A stretch of DNA of 64,000 bases, from NCBI GenBank assembly GCA_021838785.1, contig JAKCCV010000001.1, positions 248,001 through 312,000 of the forward strand. The letters are read 5' to 3'. A program made the position numbers and the translations under genes. This document shows positions 27,852 to 36,930 of this stretch, one piece after another (the stretch's first letter is position 1; every line of letters starts with the position of its first letter). Under the pieces are notes generated by a model, which saw only the letters and a list, made by a program, of their open reading frames with translations, ran no database searches and had not been told where the DNA came from. The stretch is from Acidobacteriota bacterium. GTDB taxonomy: Bacteria; Acidobacteriota; Terriglobia; UBA7540.

Positions 27852-29903
27852 TCAGTTCTGGCGTTTCATCACTTCCCGCGCCTGCTGGACCACGTTTTCC
27901 GCCGTAAATCCAAACTTCTCCGCCAAAACTTGGTACGGCGCCGAGGCACCAAATCGCCTCATGCCGATGACCGCGCCGCGCGCACCGACGTACCGCTCCC
28001 AGCCCAAAGTCGCCGCAGCCTCAATGGCAAGTCGAGCCTCGACATTCGGCGGCAAAACCTCGTCACGGTAAGCCGCCGGCTGCTTTTCAAACAAGTCCCA
28101 ACTTGGCATGCTGATGACACGGGCTTTCACTCCCTCAGCTCTCAACCTTTCGTACGCTTCCAGGGCTACGGATACCTCCGAACCCGAGGCGATCAGAAGA
28201 ATCTCTGGCATTTCCTCCCGGGAGCCCGCCAAAATGTAGGCACCTCGCGCCAGGCCTTCGGCCGAGGCGCATTTTTGACGATCAATAACGGGCAGTTTTT
28301 GCCGCGTCAAAGCGAGCGCTACTGGCCCGCCGAGATGTTCAATGGCCACGCGGCAAGCCACCGCCGTCTCATTCGCGTCCGCCGGACGGATCAAGCACAA
28401 GTTCGGAATTGCGCGCAGGGATGGTAGATGTTCGATCGGCTGATGAGTCGGGCCGTCTTCTCCCAAAAAGATACTGTCGTGGGTGAAGATAAAAATGCTG
28501 TGGACTTCCATCAGTGCAGCCAGACGTATCGCCGGACGGCAATAATCCGAGAAGATCAAAAACGTTGCGCCGTAGGGAATCAGGCCGCTGAGCGCCATGC
28601 CATTCAGAATCGCTCCCATGCCGTGCTCGCGCACTCCAAAGTGAAAATTGCGCCCCTGGTAACTGCGGGGACCGAAGTCTGGCTGGCCCTTAATCAGCGT
28701 ATCGGTTGACGGGGCTAGGTCGGCCGCGCCCCCAATCAGAAAGGGCAGGGCGGGCGCAACGGCATTCAGAGTCTTTCCCAACGCTTGTCGCGTGGCCATG
28801 GGTCCCTCGGAGGGCTTAAAGACGGGCAATTTCGATTGCCAACCCGTCGGAAGCTCCCCACGGAGGAAATGATCAAATTCTTCCGCGAGCTGAGGGAAGG
28901 CTCTCCGGTATGCCGACAGCTTTGCTTGCCACTCCGACTCCCATCTTTCTCCCTGCTCAATCGCTTGCCGGAAATTCTCCAGCGCTTCCTTGGGAACGTA
29001 AAAAGGTGGCTCGATCGGCCAGCCAAGGTTCTGTTTGGTCAGTTTGACCTCTTCGGCCCCCAGCGGCGCGCCGTGAGCCTCCGCCGTATCCTGTTTGTGG
29101 GGGCTGCCAAAGCCGATGTGCGTACGACACATAATGATGGAGGGGCGGTCCGTTTCAGCTTGGGCGGCGCGAAGAGCCCGATCCACCGCCTCCAGGTCAT
29201 TGCCATCCGGCAGCTTTTGCACGAACCAGCCGTAAGCCTCAAACCGTTTGGCCCGATCCTCCGTGAAGGCCAAGTTCGTGGAACCTTCAATCGAAATGTG
29301 ATTGTCGTCGTAAATGTAGATGAGGTTGCTCAGCCTTAAATGACCCGCCAGCGAGGCCGCTTCCGACGAGACGCCCTCCATTAAATCTCCATCACTGACC
29401 AGAGCGTAAATTTTATAATCCAGGATCTCGTGCCCCGGTCGGTTGAAATACTCCGCCAGGTATCGTTGGGCGATGGCCATGCCGACGCCGTTGCCGAAAC
29501 CTTGACCAAGCGGTCCCGTGGTTGTTTCAATGCCCTCGACCAAGCGATGCTCGGGATGGCCCGGAGTTTTGCTTCCCCATTGCCGAAACTGCTTGATGTC
29601 TTCGAGCGAAAGGTTGTATCCGGTTAAATAAAGCAGGCTGTAGAGCAACATGCAGCCGTGCCCCGCGGAGAGGATGAACCGATCGCGGTTGGGCCAACGC
29701 GGGTGACGCGGGCTGTGACGCAAAAATCGCTTCCAAAGAACATAGGCCATGGGCGCTGCACCCATCGGCAACCCGGGATGTCCCGACTTTGCTTTTTCCA
29801 CAGCATCCATCGCCAGACAGCGGATGGTGTTGATGGAGAGCATATCCAATTCCGCGGAACTTAAATTTCTATTTTGGGCTTCTGTGGCCGATTGTCCGTC
29901 CAC
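27852..29903 (-). CDS. tkt: Transketolase
   Basis: This thiamine-diphosphate enzyme moves two-carbon units between sugar phosphates. [19 protein letters not shown] near the N-terminus, the ThDP-binding [13 protein letters not shown] with a downstream Asn, and the central [20 protein letters not shown] of the pyrimidine domain are all present. I place the start at the GTG at 29903 (683 residues), nine bases after GGAGG. The TTG at 29909 is too close to that site, and an ATG at 29843 would remove residues. It heads the pentose phosphate operon and is divergent from gnd. Confidence 0.95.
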   Translation of the reverse strand: MDGQSATEAQNRNLSSAELDMLSINTIRCLAMDAVEKAKSGHPGLPMGAAPMAYVLWKRFLRHSPRHPRWPNRDRFILSAGHGCMLLYSLLYLTGYNLSLEDIKQFRQWGSKTPGHPEHRLVEGIETTTGPLGQGFGNGVGMAIAQRYLAEYFNRPGHEILDYKIYALVSDGDLMEGVSSEAASLAGHLRLSNLIYIYDDNHISIEGSTNLAFTEDRAKRFEAYGWFVQKLPDGNDLEAVDRALRAAQAETDRPSIIMCRTHIGFGSPHKQDTAEAHGAPLGAEEVKLTKQNLGWPIEPPFYVPKEALENFRQAIEQGERWESEWQAKLSAYRRAFPQLAEEFDHFLRGELPTGWQSKLPVFKPSEGPMATRQALGKTLNAVAPALPFLIGGAADLAPSTDTLIKGQPDFGPRSYQGRNFHFGVREHGMGAILNGMALSGLIPYGATFLIFSDYCRPAIRLAALMEVHSIFIFTHDSIFLGEDGPTHQPIEHLPSLRAIPNLCLIRPADANETAVACRVAIEHLGGPVALALTRQKLPVIDRQKCASAEGLARGAYILAGSREEMPEILLIASGSEVSVALEAYERLRAEGVKARVISMPSWDLFEKQPAAYRDEVLPPNVEARLAIEAAATLGWERYVGARGAVIGMRRFGASAPYQVLAEKFGFTAENVVQQAREVMKRQN

Positions 29904-30017
29904 GCGCAATTCCCTCCGTCGAATTTAGCGGCGACTTGCCGCTCCACACTTGTAATCCCCTGGCGAAAACCCCAGCCTGCCTCTTGGCTCATCCGTCTCC
30001 CTGCACCACAAAACGGG

Positions 30018-30047
30018 TTGGAACATCCGAGGCTTGTATTATATAAC
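30018..30047 (+). promoter_or_regulatory. Candidate promoter of gnd
   Basis: TTGGAA (30018-30023), 18 bp, then TATAAC (30042-30047), in an AT-rich patch of the tkt-gnd divergent gap. It would give a leader of about 120 bases. Confidence 0.4.
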
Positions 30048-30064
30048 TTTATCTTCAGTACCAA
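30038..30064 (-). promoter_or_regulatory. Candidate promoter of the tkt operon
   Basis: On the minus strand a perfect TATAAT (30043-30038) lies 15 bp downstream of TTGGTA (30064-30059). It overlaps the gnd candidate, so the two genes may compete for polymerase. The spacer is shorter than ideal. Confidence 0.4.
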
Positions 30065-30176
30065 GCGGCCCGTTAAAAATTTCTGGAGCGAGGTGCCGAG
30101 CGCCCCGCACGAAAGGAGGCGCAAGACGAACGAGCCCCGGAAAAACAGCGGCATTTGCGAGAGGAGAAGAATAGAC

Positions 30177-31589
30177 ATGAACAAATATCATCTCGGCGTA
30201 ATGGGGCTCGGCGTCATGGGCAAGAACCTTGCGCTCAATGCGGAGAGCAAAGGCTTTTCAGCAGCCGGCTATACCCGCAGCGCGGAGCGAACGCGCGCTT
30301 TTGCGGCTGAGGCGAAGGGAAAGAACATTTTCGCAACCAACTCGCTCGCAGAGTTCGTGCAAGCCCTGGAAGAGCCGCGCCGCATTCTGGTGATGGTCAC
30401 GGCCGGCAAGGCCGTGGACGAGGTACTCACCGAACTGAAGCCGTATCTCAAGCCGGAAGATATTGTCATTGACGGCGGAAACTCCCACTACAAAGACACG
30501 GAACGCCGGGCCAAGGAACTGGAGGCCTCCGGGCTTCGATTTTTCGGCATGGGAGTCAGCGGCGGCGAGGAGGGGGCGCTACGGGGCCCTTCGCTCATGC
30601 CGGGCGGACACGAGGATTCTTATCGTCACCTCGAACCCGTGCTGACCCGGATGGCTGCCCAGACCAGCGACGGCCCCTGTTGCACCTATCTTGGGCCGGG
30701 TGGCGCCGGTCACTATGTCAAGATGATTCACAACGCCATTGAGTACGGTATCCTGCAATTAATCTGCGAGTCCTACGATATTTTGAAGAACGTCCTGGGC
30801 CTTACGGTGCCTCAGATGCACGATTTGATGAACGAGTGGAACCACTCTGACTTGAATTCCTACCTCCTTGAAATCACGACGCTCGTGTTGGGCAAAAAAG
30901 ACCCGGAGACGGGTCAACCGCTGGTCGAGCTTATCTTGGACGAAGCTGAGCAAAAAGGCACAGGCAAGTGGGCGGCTCAAGACTCCATGGATCTGGGCGT
31001 GGCTATTCCGACGCTTGCTTATGCAGTTGAGGCGCGAATTCTCTCTGGCCAGCGTGCGGATCGTCTTGCCGCGAGCGCGGTGCTGCGTGGGCCCTCCGCC
31101 AAATTCAGCGGGGTCCGCAAGGCTTTTGAAACTGCGCTGCGTGAAGCCTACCGTGCAGCCGTCATCATTTGCTACGCTCAAGGCTTTGAGCAACTGCGCA
31201 TCGCCGCGGCGGAGCATCACTACAACCTCAACTACGCCGAGATTGCCCGCATCTGGAAAGGCGGCTGCATTATTCGCGCCAAGCTGCTGGACCCCATCCA
31301 ACTGGCCTTCAAATCCAATCCTCAATTACCCAACCTGATGGTTGACCCGAACTTCGCGCGGGTTTTGAACTCCGCCACCGAGAGCTTGCGGCAGGTGGTG
31401 CGCGCCGCCTTCGAGGTCGGCACACCCTGTCTAGCCTACGCCACCTGCCTCGGCTACTTTGACAGTTACCGCCAATCGAGGTTGCCGGCCAATCTACTCC
31501 AGGCCTTGCGCGATTGCTTTGGCGCCCATACCTATCATCGCATTGACAAGCCTGGCGTCTTTCACACCGAGTGGACCAAACCCAATTAG
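30177..31589 (+). CDS. gnd: 6-Phosphogluconate dehydrogenase, decarboxylating
   Basis: This 470-residue enzyme oxidises and decarboxylates 6-phosphogluconate to ribulose 5-phosphate, completing the oxidative branch begun by zwf and pgl. GVMGLGVMGKNLALN (7-21) binds the coenzyme, followed by DGGNSHYKDTERR, SGGEEGALRGPSLMPGG and the catalytic Lys in VKMIHNAIEYG. The ATG at 30177 has GAGAGGAGAAG upstream; the longer open frame from 29874 is not supported. It is divergent from tkt across a 270-bp regulatory gap. Confidence 0.96.
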   Translation: MNKYHLGVMGLGVMGKNLALNAESKGFSAAGYTRSAERTRAFAAEAKGKNIFATNSLAEFVQALEEPRRILVMVTAGKAVDEVLTELKPYLKPEDIVIDGGNSHYKDTERRAKELEASGLRFFGMGVSGGEEGALRGPSLMPGGHEDSYRHLEPVLTRMAAQTSDGPCCTYLGPGGAGHYVKMIHNAIEYGILQLICESYDILKNVLGLTVPQMHDLMNEWNHSDLNSYLLEITTLVLGKKDPETGQPLVELILDEAEQKGTGKWAAQDSMDLGVAIPTLAYAVEARILSGQRADRLAASAVLRGPSAKFSGVRKAFETALREAYRAAVIICYAQGFEQLRIAAAEHHYNLNYAEIARIWKGGCIIRAKLLDPIQLAFKSNPQLPNLMVDPNFARVLNSATESLRQVVRAAFEVGTPCLAYATCLGYFDSYRQSRLPANLLQALRDCFGAHTYHRIDKPGVFHTEWTKPN

Positions 31590-31637
31590 CGTGGTCCGGA
31601 TGGCCTCGGGAACAATGCGGGCGGTGTTGTGACAACC

Positions 31638-33197
31638 TCAATGCGCTGCTATCCCACCCGGGCGAGTTCTTGGTCTTTTCATGAGGAGGATGAAGGGCCC
31701 CATCACGATGAAGATGACGGCCAGAGTCCAAAAGGTGGCGTTATAGGCGAGCATGGCGCTGTGGCGCTCCACGATGCGGAACAGCAAGGCGTTGGCGCGA
31801 GCGGTGGCCGTTGCCCAATCGGCACCTTTGGCGAAGAACATTTGCTGCAGCGAACTCCGCAGCATTCGGCTGCGGAGGCTGTATGGATTGACGTGCCGGC
31901 CCAGGAGGTTGAAATAGAGCTGTTCGCGCCTGGCCACCAGCGTGGTGGAAGCGGCGATGCCCATACTGCCGCCGAGATTCCGCATCAAATTGAAGATGCT
32001 GGTGGCGTTGCCCATGCGTTCATTGGGAATCGGATCCATGGTGATGGTGGTGAGAGGCACGAAGACCATCCCCATTGCCAAACCCTGAATCAACTGCGGC
32101 CAGAACACCTGCCAATAGCCGATGCTCAGGTTCAGCGTGCCCAGCATCATAAAGCTGATGGCGGTCACCAACACACCCGCGCTGAGCATTTTGCGCGCGT
32201 CAAAGCGTGTCAAAAGAAATCCCACCGTGGGCATCATCAAAAAGGAACCAAAGCCGCGGGGGAATAAAGCGATGCCCGCCTGGAGCGCCGGGTAGCCGAG
32301 CAACGTTTGCAGCAGCAGCGGAAGGATGACCAAACCGCCGTAAAGTCCGAAGCCCAACAAGGTCATCAAAAACACGCCGGTGCTGTAAGTGCGAACTTTG
32401 AAGACCCGCAAGTCCACCACCGGATGTTCGGTCAGAAGCTCGCGGGCAATGAAAATGACCAGCGCGATGGCCGCGATGATGGCCAAGGTGAGGATAAAAT
32501 GGGAGCCAAACCAGTCATCTTCCTGGCCTTTATCCAGGACAATTTGAAGGCTTGCGACGCCCACGGCCAAAAAGCCGATGCCCCAGTAATCAATGCGGCT
32601 TTCGGTCCGCCTGAGATACGGGGGATCGAAGATGAAGAGCTCGGTCATGACCAGCGCCAGAATGCCCACCGGCACGTTGATGTAAAACACCCACCGCCAG
32701 CTATAGCTATCCGTAATCCAGCCGCCGAGCACCGGTCCGAGCATGGGAGCCACCACAATGCCCAGTCCCCAAAAGCCCATGGCTTTGCCGCGCTCTTCGG
32801 GAGGGAAGGTTTCCAGCAGCACGGCCTGAGAGATGGGTTGCAACCCGCCGCCACAGGCGCCTTGAATGACCCGGAAGACGATGAGGGCGGAAAGGGTGGG
32901 AGCGAACCCGCACAAGAACGAAGCCGCGGTAAAGCCGGTGACCGCTAACATCAGAAGGCGCTTGCGCCCGAACCGGCTGGCCAACCAGCCCGTCATGGGA
33001 AGAATAATGGCGTTGGCCACCAGGTAGGAGGTCAAAGCCCAGGTAGCTTCATCCGGCGTCGCCGAGAGGCTGCCCGCAATATGAGGCAGCGACACATTGA
33101 CGACGGTCGTATCCAGCACTTCCATAAACGTGCTGAGCATTACCGCGATGGCGATGATCCAACGATTGATGGGCGGGTTTTCAGTGGATTCGGTCAT
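31638..33197 (-). CDS. emrB: DHA2-family multidrug efflux transporter (EmrB-like)
   Basis: This 519-residue protein is a major-facilitator drug:proton antiporter with about 14 membrane helices. The N-terminus has FMEVLDTTVVNVSLPHIAG, typical of DHA2 proteins. GWLASRFGRKRLLM in the loop between helices 2 and 3 is the MFS motif A, and GPVLGGWITDSYSWRWVF is the antiporter motif C. I chose the ATG at 33197, two bases after the stop of the kinase-like gene; a TTG at 33203 is also in frame. With the upstream EmrA-like and TolC-like genes it should form an inner-membrane-to-outer-membrane efflux system. Substrates are unknown. Confidence 0.92.
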   Translation of the reverse strand: MTESTENPPINRWIIAIAVMLSTFMEVLDTTVVNVSLPHIAGSLSATPDEATWALTSYLVANAIILPMTGWLASRFGRKRLLMLAVTGFTAASFLCGFAPTLSALIVFRVIQGACGGGLQPISQAVLLETFPPEERGKAMGFWGLGIVVAPMLGPVLGGWITDSYSWRWVFYINVPVGILALVMTELFIFDPPYLRRTESRIDYWGIGFLAVGVASLQIVLDKGQEDDWFGSHFILTLAIIAAIALVIFIARELLTEHPVVDLRVFKVRTYSTGVFLMTLLGFGLYGGLVILPLLLQTLLGYPALQAGIALFPRGFGSFLMMPTVGFLLTRFDARKMLSAGVLVTAISFMMLGTLNLSIGYWQVFWPQLIQGLAMGMVFVPLTTITMDPIPNERMGNATSIFNLMRNLGGSMGIAASTTLVARREQLYFNLLGRHVNPYSLRSRMLRSSLQQMFFAKGADWATATARANALLFRIVERHSAMLAYNATFWTLAVIFIVMGPFILLMKRPRTRPGGIAAH

Positions 33198-33199
33198 TC

Positions 33200-33820
33200 T
33201 CAATTGTTCGGGGAAAGTCCGGCCGCCGAGAGAATCGTCCGGACAACGGTCTCAAGGCCCAAGGAGGAAGTAATCGTCAGATGATAGAGGCGCCGGTCCT
33301 TCCGGTTTTCACCGTAGTACCGCTGGACGTAAGCTGCGCGCTGACGGTCCCTTTCCGTCAGGAGGGTGTCGTAGTCAGTTTCAGGCCCCAAGCGCTGGCG
33401 CAGGCGATCGAGCTTCTCCCGGTGTGGCGCAAAGATAGAAGCGTGGAAGGCGTCGTTGCGGTCGCGCAGGATACACTGGCTGCCGCGCCCCACGATGACG
33501 CATTCTCCGGCCCGAGCGGCTTCGCGAATGGTCTCTGCGGTCAGTTCGGCCATGGCTTCGGCGTCAAACGGTTCGGGCGTGGGCGAGCCAGCCGCAGCTT
33601 CAAAGCCCCCACGCCAGAGGGCCTTGATCAGACGGTTAAACCACGGATCCACTTGTTCGTCCCAGCGGGCCGCGGCCGCGGCAGGAATCCGAGCTCGGCG
33701 CGCGACTTCTTCGATAATCTTAACGTCGAGAAGTTTCCATCCCAGCCGCTGAGCGAGCATTTCCGCAATCTTCCCGCCTCCGCTGGCATATTCACGGCTG
33801 ATGGTGATGGCGCGAAACAT
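33200..33820 (-). CDS. Cytidylate kinase-like family protein
   Basis: This 206-residue protein starts at the ATG at 33820. The N-terminal ITISREYASGGGKIAEMLAQ followed by LGWKLLDVKIIEEVARR is the typical opening of cytidylate-kinase-like P-loop proteins (AAK-type), where SGGGKIA stands for the usual nucleotide loop. CVIVGRGSQCIL and a Arg-rich lid region (DRQRAAYVQRYYGENRKDRRLY) follow. Its substrate is unknown; it is distinct from true Cmk. It is embedded in the efflux operon, 10 bp after the EmrA-like gene and 2 bp before the EmrB-like gene, so a link with the transporter is plausible but unproven. Confidence 0.82.
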   Translation of the reverse strand: MFRAITISREYASGGGKIAEMLAQRLGWKLLDVKIIEEVARRARIPAAAAARWDEQVDPWFNRLIKALWRGGFEAAAGSPTPEPFDAEAMAELTAETIREAARAGECVIVGRGSQCILRDRNDAFHASIFAPHREKLDRLRQRLGPETDYDTLLTERDRQRAAYVQRYYGENRKDRRLYHLTITSSLGLETVVRTILSAAGLSPNN

Positions 33821-33830
33821 TTTGCTTTCC

Positions 33831-35087
33831 CTATCGCTTCGTGATGACCGTCGGCTCGACCGACATGCCCTCGCGGAGAAGGTGGTGAGGGTCCTGCCCG
33901 GGATCGAAGATAATCTTGACCGGAATCCGCTGCACCACTTTGACGTAATTTCCGGTGGCGTTTTCGGGAGGCAAGAGGCTGAAGCGATCGCCCGTCGCGC
34001 CGGCGATGTTGAGCACGTGCCCCTTGTAATCGCGGTCGTAGGCGTCCACATGAATGGTGGCCGGGTCGCCGGGCCGCATGTAGCGCAACTGGGTTTCCTT
34101 AAAGTTGGCGGTCACGTAAAGGCCGTTCACAGGAACCACGGCCATCAGCGCCTGGCCCGCTTGGATATTCTCGCCGGGCTCAATGGACTTTTCCCCGACA
34201 ATGCCATCCACTGGCGCACGGATAGTGGTGTAACTGAGATTGAGCTGTGCTTGGTCGAGGTTGGCCTTGGCCATTTTGACGGCGGCGCGGGCTGCGTCGG
34301 CTTGGGCTCGGCTGACGCTGACCCGCTCGGGGCCGGACATGGAGTTGCGCAGGTTGGCTTCGGCGAGCGAAAGCCCGGCGTGCGCCTCGGCGATCTTCTG
34401 GCGGGCGGCGAGGGCGCTCGCTTGAGCCGCGGCTAGCGCGGCAGCGTCCGCTTGCTCGGTGGCCAAGGCATGGTCATAACGCTGCCGAGAAATTTCCCCT
34501 CTTTTAACCAGCGCTGCATAGCGACGCAGGTCCGATTGAGCTTTCACCACGTCCGCCTGCCGCTGATGGATAAGCGCTTGCGCGGCCAGATATTCCTTCT
34601 GAGCCGCAGCCACCGCCGCCTGAGCTTGCTGAACGCCAGCCTGCGCGGCGGAAATGCCGCTTGAAGAAGTGACCGACGTGATGGGCACCGTCACGTGAAA
34701 GGCTTCGGCATGGGCGACGGCGTTCTCAAAGTCGGCCTCGGCGCGCTCGACGGCCACTTGGTAATCGGTGGGGTCCAGGCGCACCAGCACCTGTCCCTTT
34801 TTCACAAATTGGTTGTTTTCAACGTCAACCGCAATCACATGGCCGCCCACGCGTGCGCTGATCGCGTAAAGGTCCCCATCAATTTGGGCATCGTCGGTGG
34901 TGACGCGGTTCCGATAGTAAAAGTAAAGCCCGATGACCACGGCCAGCGCCACCAGCCCGCCGGCCAGAATCAAACGACGAGTCCTGGGGCTGGTGCGTGG
35001 CGCCGGAGGACCCTCCCGCTCCGGGGACGGCGAGACGTCATTGCGGCTTTCAGGTTCCAATTCGGTGATCCGTGTCGGTTCGCTCAT
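33831..35087 (-). CDS. emrA: EmrA-like membrane fusion protein
   Basis: This 418-residue adaptor has a proline-rich cytoplasmic N-terminus, one membrane helix (about 38-57), a split lipoyl domain with TTDDAQIDGDLYAISARVGG and IRAPVDGIVGEKSIEPGE, and between them a long alanine- and glutamine-rich coiled coil (about 110-280). A beta-barrel follows with DPATIHVDAYD. TDDAxID is characteristic of EmrA/HlyD proteins that pair with MFS pumps. It is 10 bp downstream of the TolC-like gene and should connect it to the EmrB-like pump. Confidence 0.92.
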   Translation of the reverse strand: MSEPTRITELEPESRNDVSPSPEREGPPAPRTSPRTRRLILAGGLVALAVVIGLYFYYRNRVTTDDAQIDGDLYAISARVGGHVIAVDVENNQFVKKGQVLVRLDPTDYQVAVERAEADFENAVAHAEAFHVTVPITSVTSSSGISAAQAGVQQAQAAVAAAQKEYLAAQALIHQRQADVVKAQSDLRRYAALVKRGEISRQRYDHALATEQADAAALAAAQASALAARQKIAEAHAGLSLAEANLRNSMSGPERVSVSRAQADAARAAVKMAKANLDQAQLNLSYTTIRAPVDGIVGEKSIEPGENIQAGQALMAVVPVNGLYVTANFKETQLRYMRPGDPATIHVDAYDRDYKGHVLNIAGATGDRFSLLPPENATGNYVKVVQRIPVKIIFDPGQDPHHLLREGMSVEPTVITKR

Positions 35088-35097
35088 GGAAGATTCC

Positions 35098-36720
35098 TCA
35101 CTTCGAATAAAGCTTTTCGATCTGGCCCATGGCGCGGGCTAATTCGGCCCGCGACTCGTTGTATTGGTAGAGCGCGCCAATCTGGTTGTCGTTGGCGCGC
35201 GCCAACTCATCTTGCGCGGTGATCACCTCGATGTTGTCGGCGACGCCGGCGGCAAAGCGGTCGCGCGCCTCCACCACCTCCTGTTGGGCTAATTTTACGC
35301 CCAGGTTGGCCACCTCCACTTGATGGCGGGCGGACTCCAAATCCACCAGCGCCGTCTTCACCTCGAGAGCAATCCGGTCGCGGATATCCTGCGCCTGCTC
35401 TTGAAGCGAGCGGAGTTCGAGCCGGGCTTTGGTTTGATTGGCGCGGATTCGGCCGCTTGAAATCAGAGGAAACTGAACGTCCACCTGATAGGTGTACGCG
35501 GGAATGGAGGACGCCAGCGAGAGACCCTGATATTCCCAGCTTCCATCAATGTTGACCGTCGGCCAGCGCTCGGCGCGGGCGGCCCGGATTTCGGACGCGG
35601 CGGCTTGCTCCTGCGCCCGAATAGCTTTCAGTTCCGGCCGTTGGGCGAAGGCGGCGGCCAACGTCGAGTTGGCATGGAACCCCGGCGTTTGGAAAAAGCT
35701 CATCTCGTTTTTCAGAATGATCGGCTGGTTAGGGTTTAAGTTCAGCAGGCGAGCCAAACCGTATGAGGCCGTTTTGTAATCGGTCTCCGCCTGGATTCGC
35801 CGTTGCAATTCATTTTGAAGTTCCACATTGGCGCGGAGCGTGTCCAGCGCCGTGCCCACGCCGTGCTTCTGGAGGTCGAGGGCCTGCTGATAGAGCGCGC
35901 GGGCCAACGCCACCCGTGCCTGCGAGGCTTTGACGTTGGCCGCCGCGCGCAGTCCGTCCAGATATTGCGAAACCACCAGCAGCACCGTCTGTTCGCGCAC
36001 CGTCGTCAAATCCTCCTCGCTCGCCTGAACCACGTGATGCGAGGCTTGCCATTTCCGCAAAAGGCTGAGATTGAACACTGGAATCGAGAACCGCGGGCCC
36101 GATTGAAAGACTTGAAAGGGACCGACATGCTCAAAGGGCAGAGGAAAGGCGCCGCCCGCAAAGGCCTTGATGTTGAAACGCTCCGCCTCATCGAAAGTGT
36201 CGAGGGTGGCCTGGGGCAACAGGCCGGATCGAGTCAGCTTGACATCCTGCTGACTTTCGGCCAAGGTCAAATTGGCGATTTGGACTTGCGGATTCTGCCG
36301 TAAAGCCAAGGCGATGGCCTGCCGGAGGCTCAAGGCGAGCGGCGGCTTCTGCGCCGCGCGGGCTTTGGACCCAGCCATCCACGGAAGCAACATCATCAGC
36401 ACCCAGCCGGTCAGGCGCTTGGCGGGGTGGCCTTCGCTGGTGGCAGGGGCTTGCTGGGAAATTTCCTCCACCACACATTTGGTCAGGCAACCGCGCGCCT
36501 GTAGCTCGCCGCCGGCCTGGTGAATCCGCGCCAACACGCGCTTGCCCTCCGCGTCAATAAAAGTGACCCCCGCCAAGTCCACCACCACCTTCTGCGCCTG
36601 GCCTGGGTTCTGCGCTTGCTGCCAACTTCGTTCGAGTTCTGAGGCCCAAAGCCCGACCAATTTGCCTTCCAGCTTTAACGTAATTTGATGCGGCTCAAAC
36701 CGTGTGGTGATTTTTAGCAT
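35098..36720 (-). CDS. STAS domain fused to a TolC-family outer-membrane efflux protein
   Basis: The 540-residue product starts at the ATG at 36720 (AGGGAA upstream). Residues 1-85 read as a STAS domain with KVVVDLAGVTFIDAEGKRVL (44-63). The position of the phosphorylated Ser in SpoIIAA-type proteins is Ala57. After a polar linker comes a signal-peptide-like segment at 101-123 with a hydrophobic run and KARAA. The remainder (about 130-540) has two outer-membrane efflux repeats with long heptad helices, as in TolC. A cytosolic domain before an export signal is unexpected. No start codon with a ribosome binding site separates the two parts. It leads the emrA-kinase-emrB operon. Confidence 0.85.
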   Translation of the reverse strand: MLKITTRFEPHQITLKLEGKLVGLWASELERSWQQAQNPGQAQKVVVDLAGVTFIDAEGKRVLARIHQAGGELQARGCLTKCVVEEISQQAPATSEGHPAKRLTGWVLMMLLPWMAGSKARAAQKPPLALSLRQAIALALRQNPQVQIANLTLAESQQDVKLTRSGLLPQATLDTFDEAERFNIKAFAGGAFPLPFEHVGPFQVFQSGPRFSIPVFNLSLLRKWQASHHVVQASEEDLTTVREQTVLLVVSQYLDGLRAAANVKASQARVALARALYQQALDLQKHGVGTALDTLRANVELQNELQRRIQAETDYKTASYGLARLLNLNPNQPIILKNEMSFFQTPGFHANSTLAAAFAQRPELKAIRAQEQAAASEIRAARAERWPTVNIDGSWEYQGLSLASSIPAYTYQVDVQFPLISSGRIRANQTKARLELRSLQEQAQDIRDRIALEVKTALVDLESARHQVEVANLGVKLAQQEVVEARDRFAAGVADNIEVITAQDELARANDNQIGALYQYNESRAELARAMGQIEKLYSK

Positions 36721-36830
36721 AGGCGATTCCCTGTTGTTCCCCAAGAGCGCAAGGCAATTGAACGTCCAAGCAGGTGGATGCCGCTGGTTTTCGTGTAAGC
36801 CATTGAAAAATCAGTATGTTATTTATAGCG

Positions 36831-36924
36831 ATCGGCAACTTTGGGAGGAATGTATTTGCCCATTGTGACGCCGATATTCCGGCATGTGCCGATATATTGG
36901 CACTTAAACGACGGGGTGCCGATA
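36831..36924. promoter_or_regulatory. Cluster of TGCCGAT repeats and palindromes upstream of the efflux operon
   Basis: GCCGATA occurs at 36870-36876, 36888-36894 and 36918-36924, and the inverse ATCGGCA at 36831-36837. Two palindromes overlap there: CGGCA-TG-TGCCG (36880-36891) and GTGCC-N8-GGCAC (36886-36903). They lie between the activator gene and the TolC-like gene, so they are good candidates for activator or repressor sites. I searched for a -24/-12 promoter and did not find one. Confidence 0.5.
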
Positions 36925-36930
36925 GCGATT

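Noticed and set aside
33198-33203. A four-base overlap between the EmrB-like and kinase-like genes
   Set aside because: The overlapping start would be a TTG; the ATG at 33197 is better and leaves a two-base gap.
36340-36480. A hidden second start separating the STAS part from the TolC part
   Set aside because: GGAGGAAA precedes the junction, but no ATG, GTG or TTG in frame lies at a useful distance after it; ATT would be the nearest codon.
36721-36930. A sigma-54 (-24/-12) promoter for the TolC-like gene
   Set aside because: I looked for GG-N10-GC on the minus strand and found none with acceptable flanks, although the neighbouring activator would predict one.
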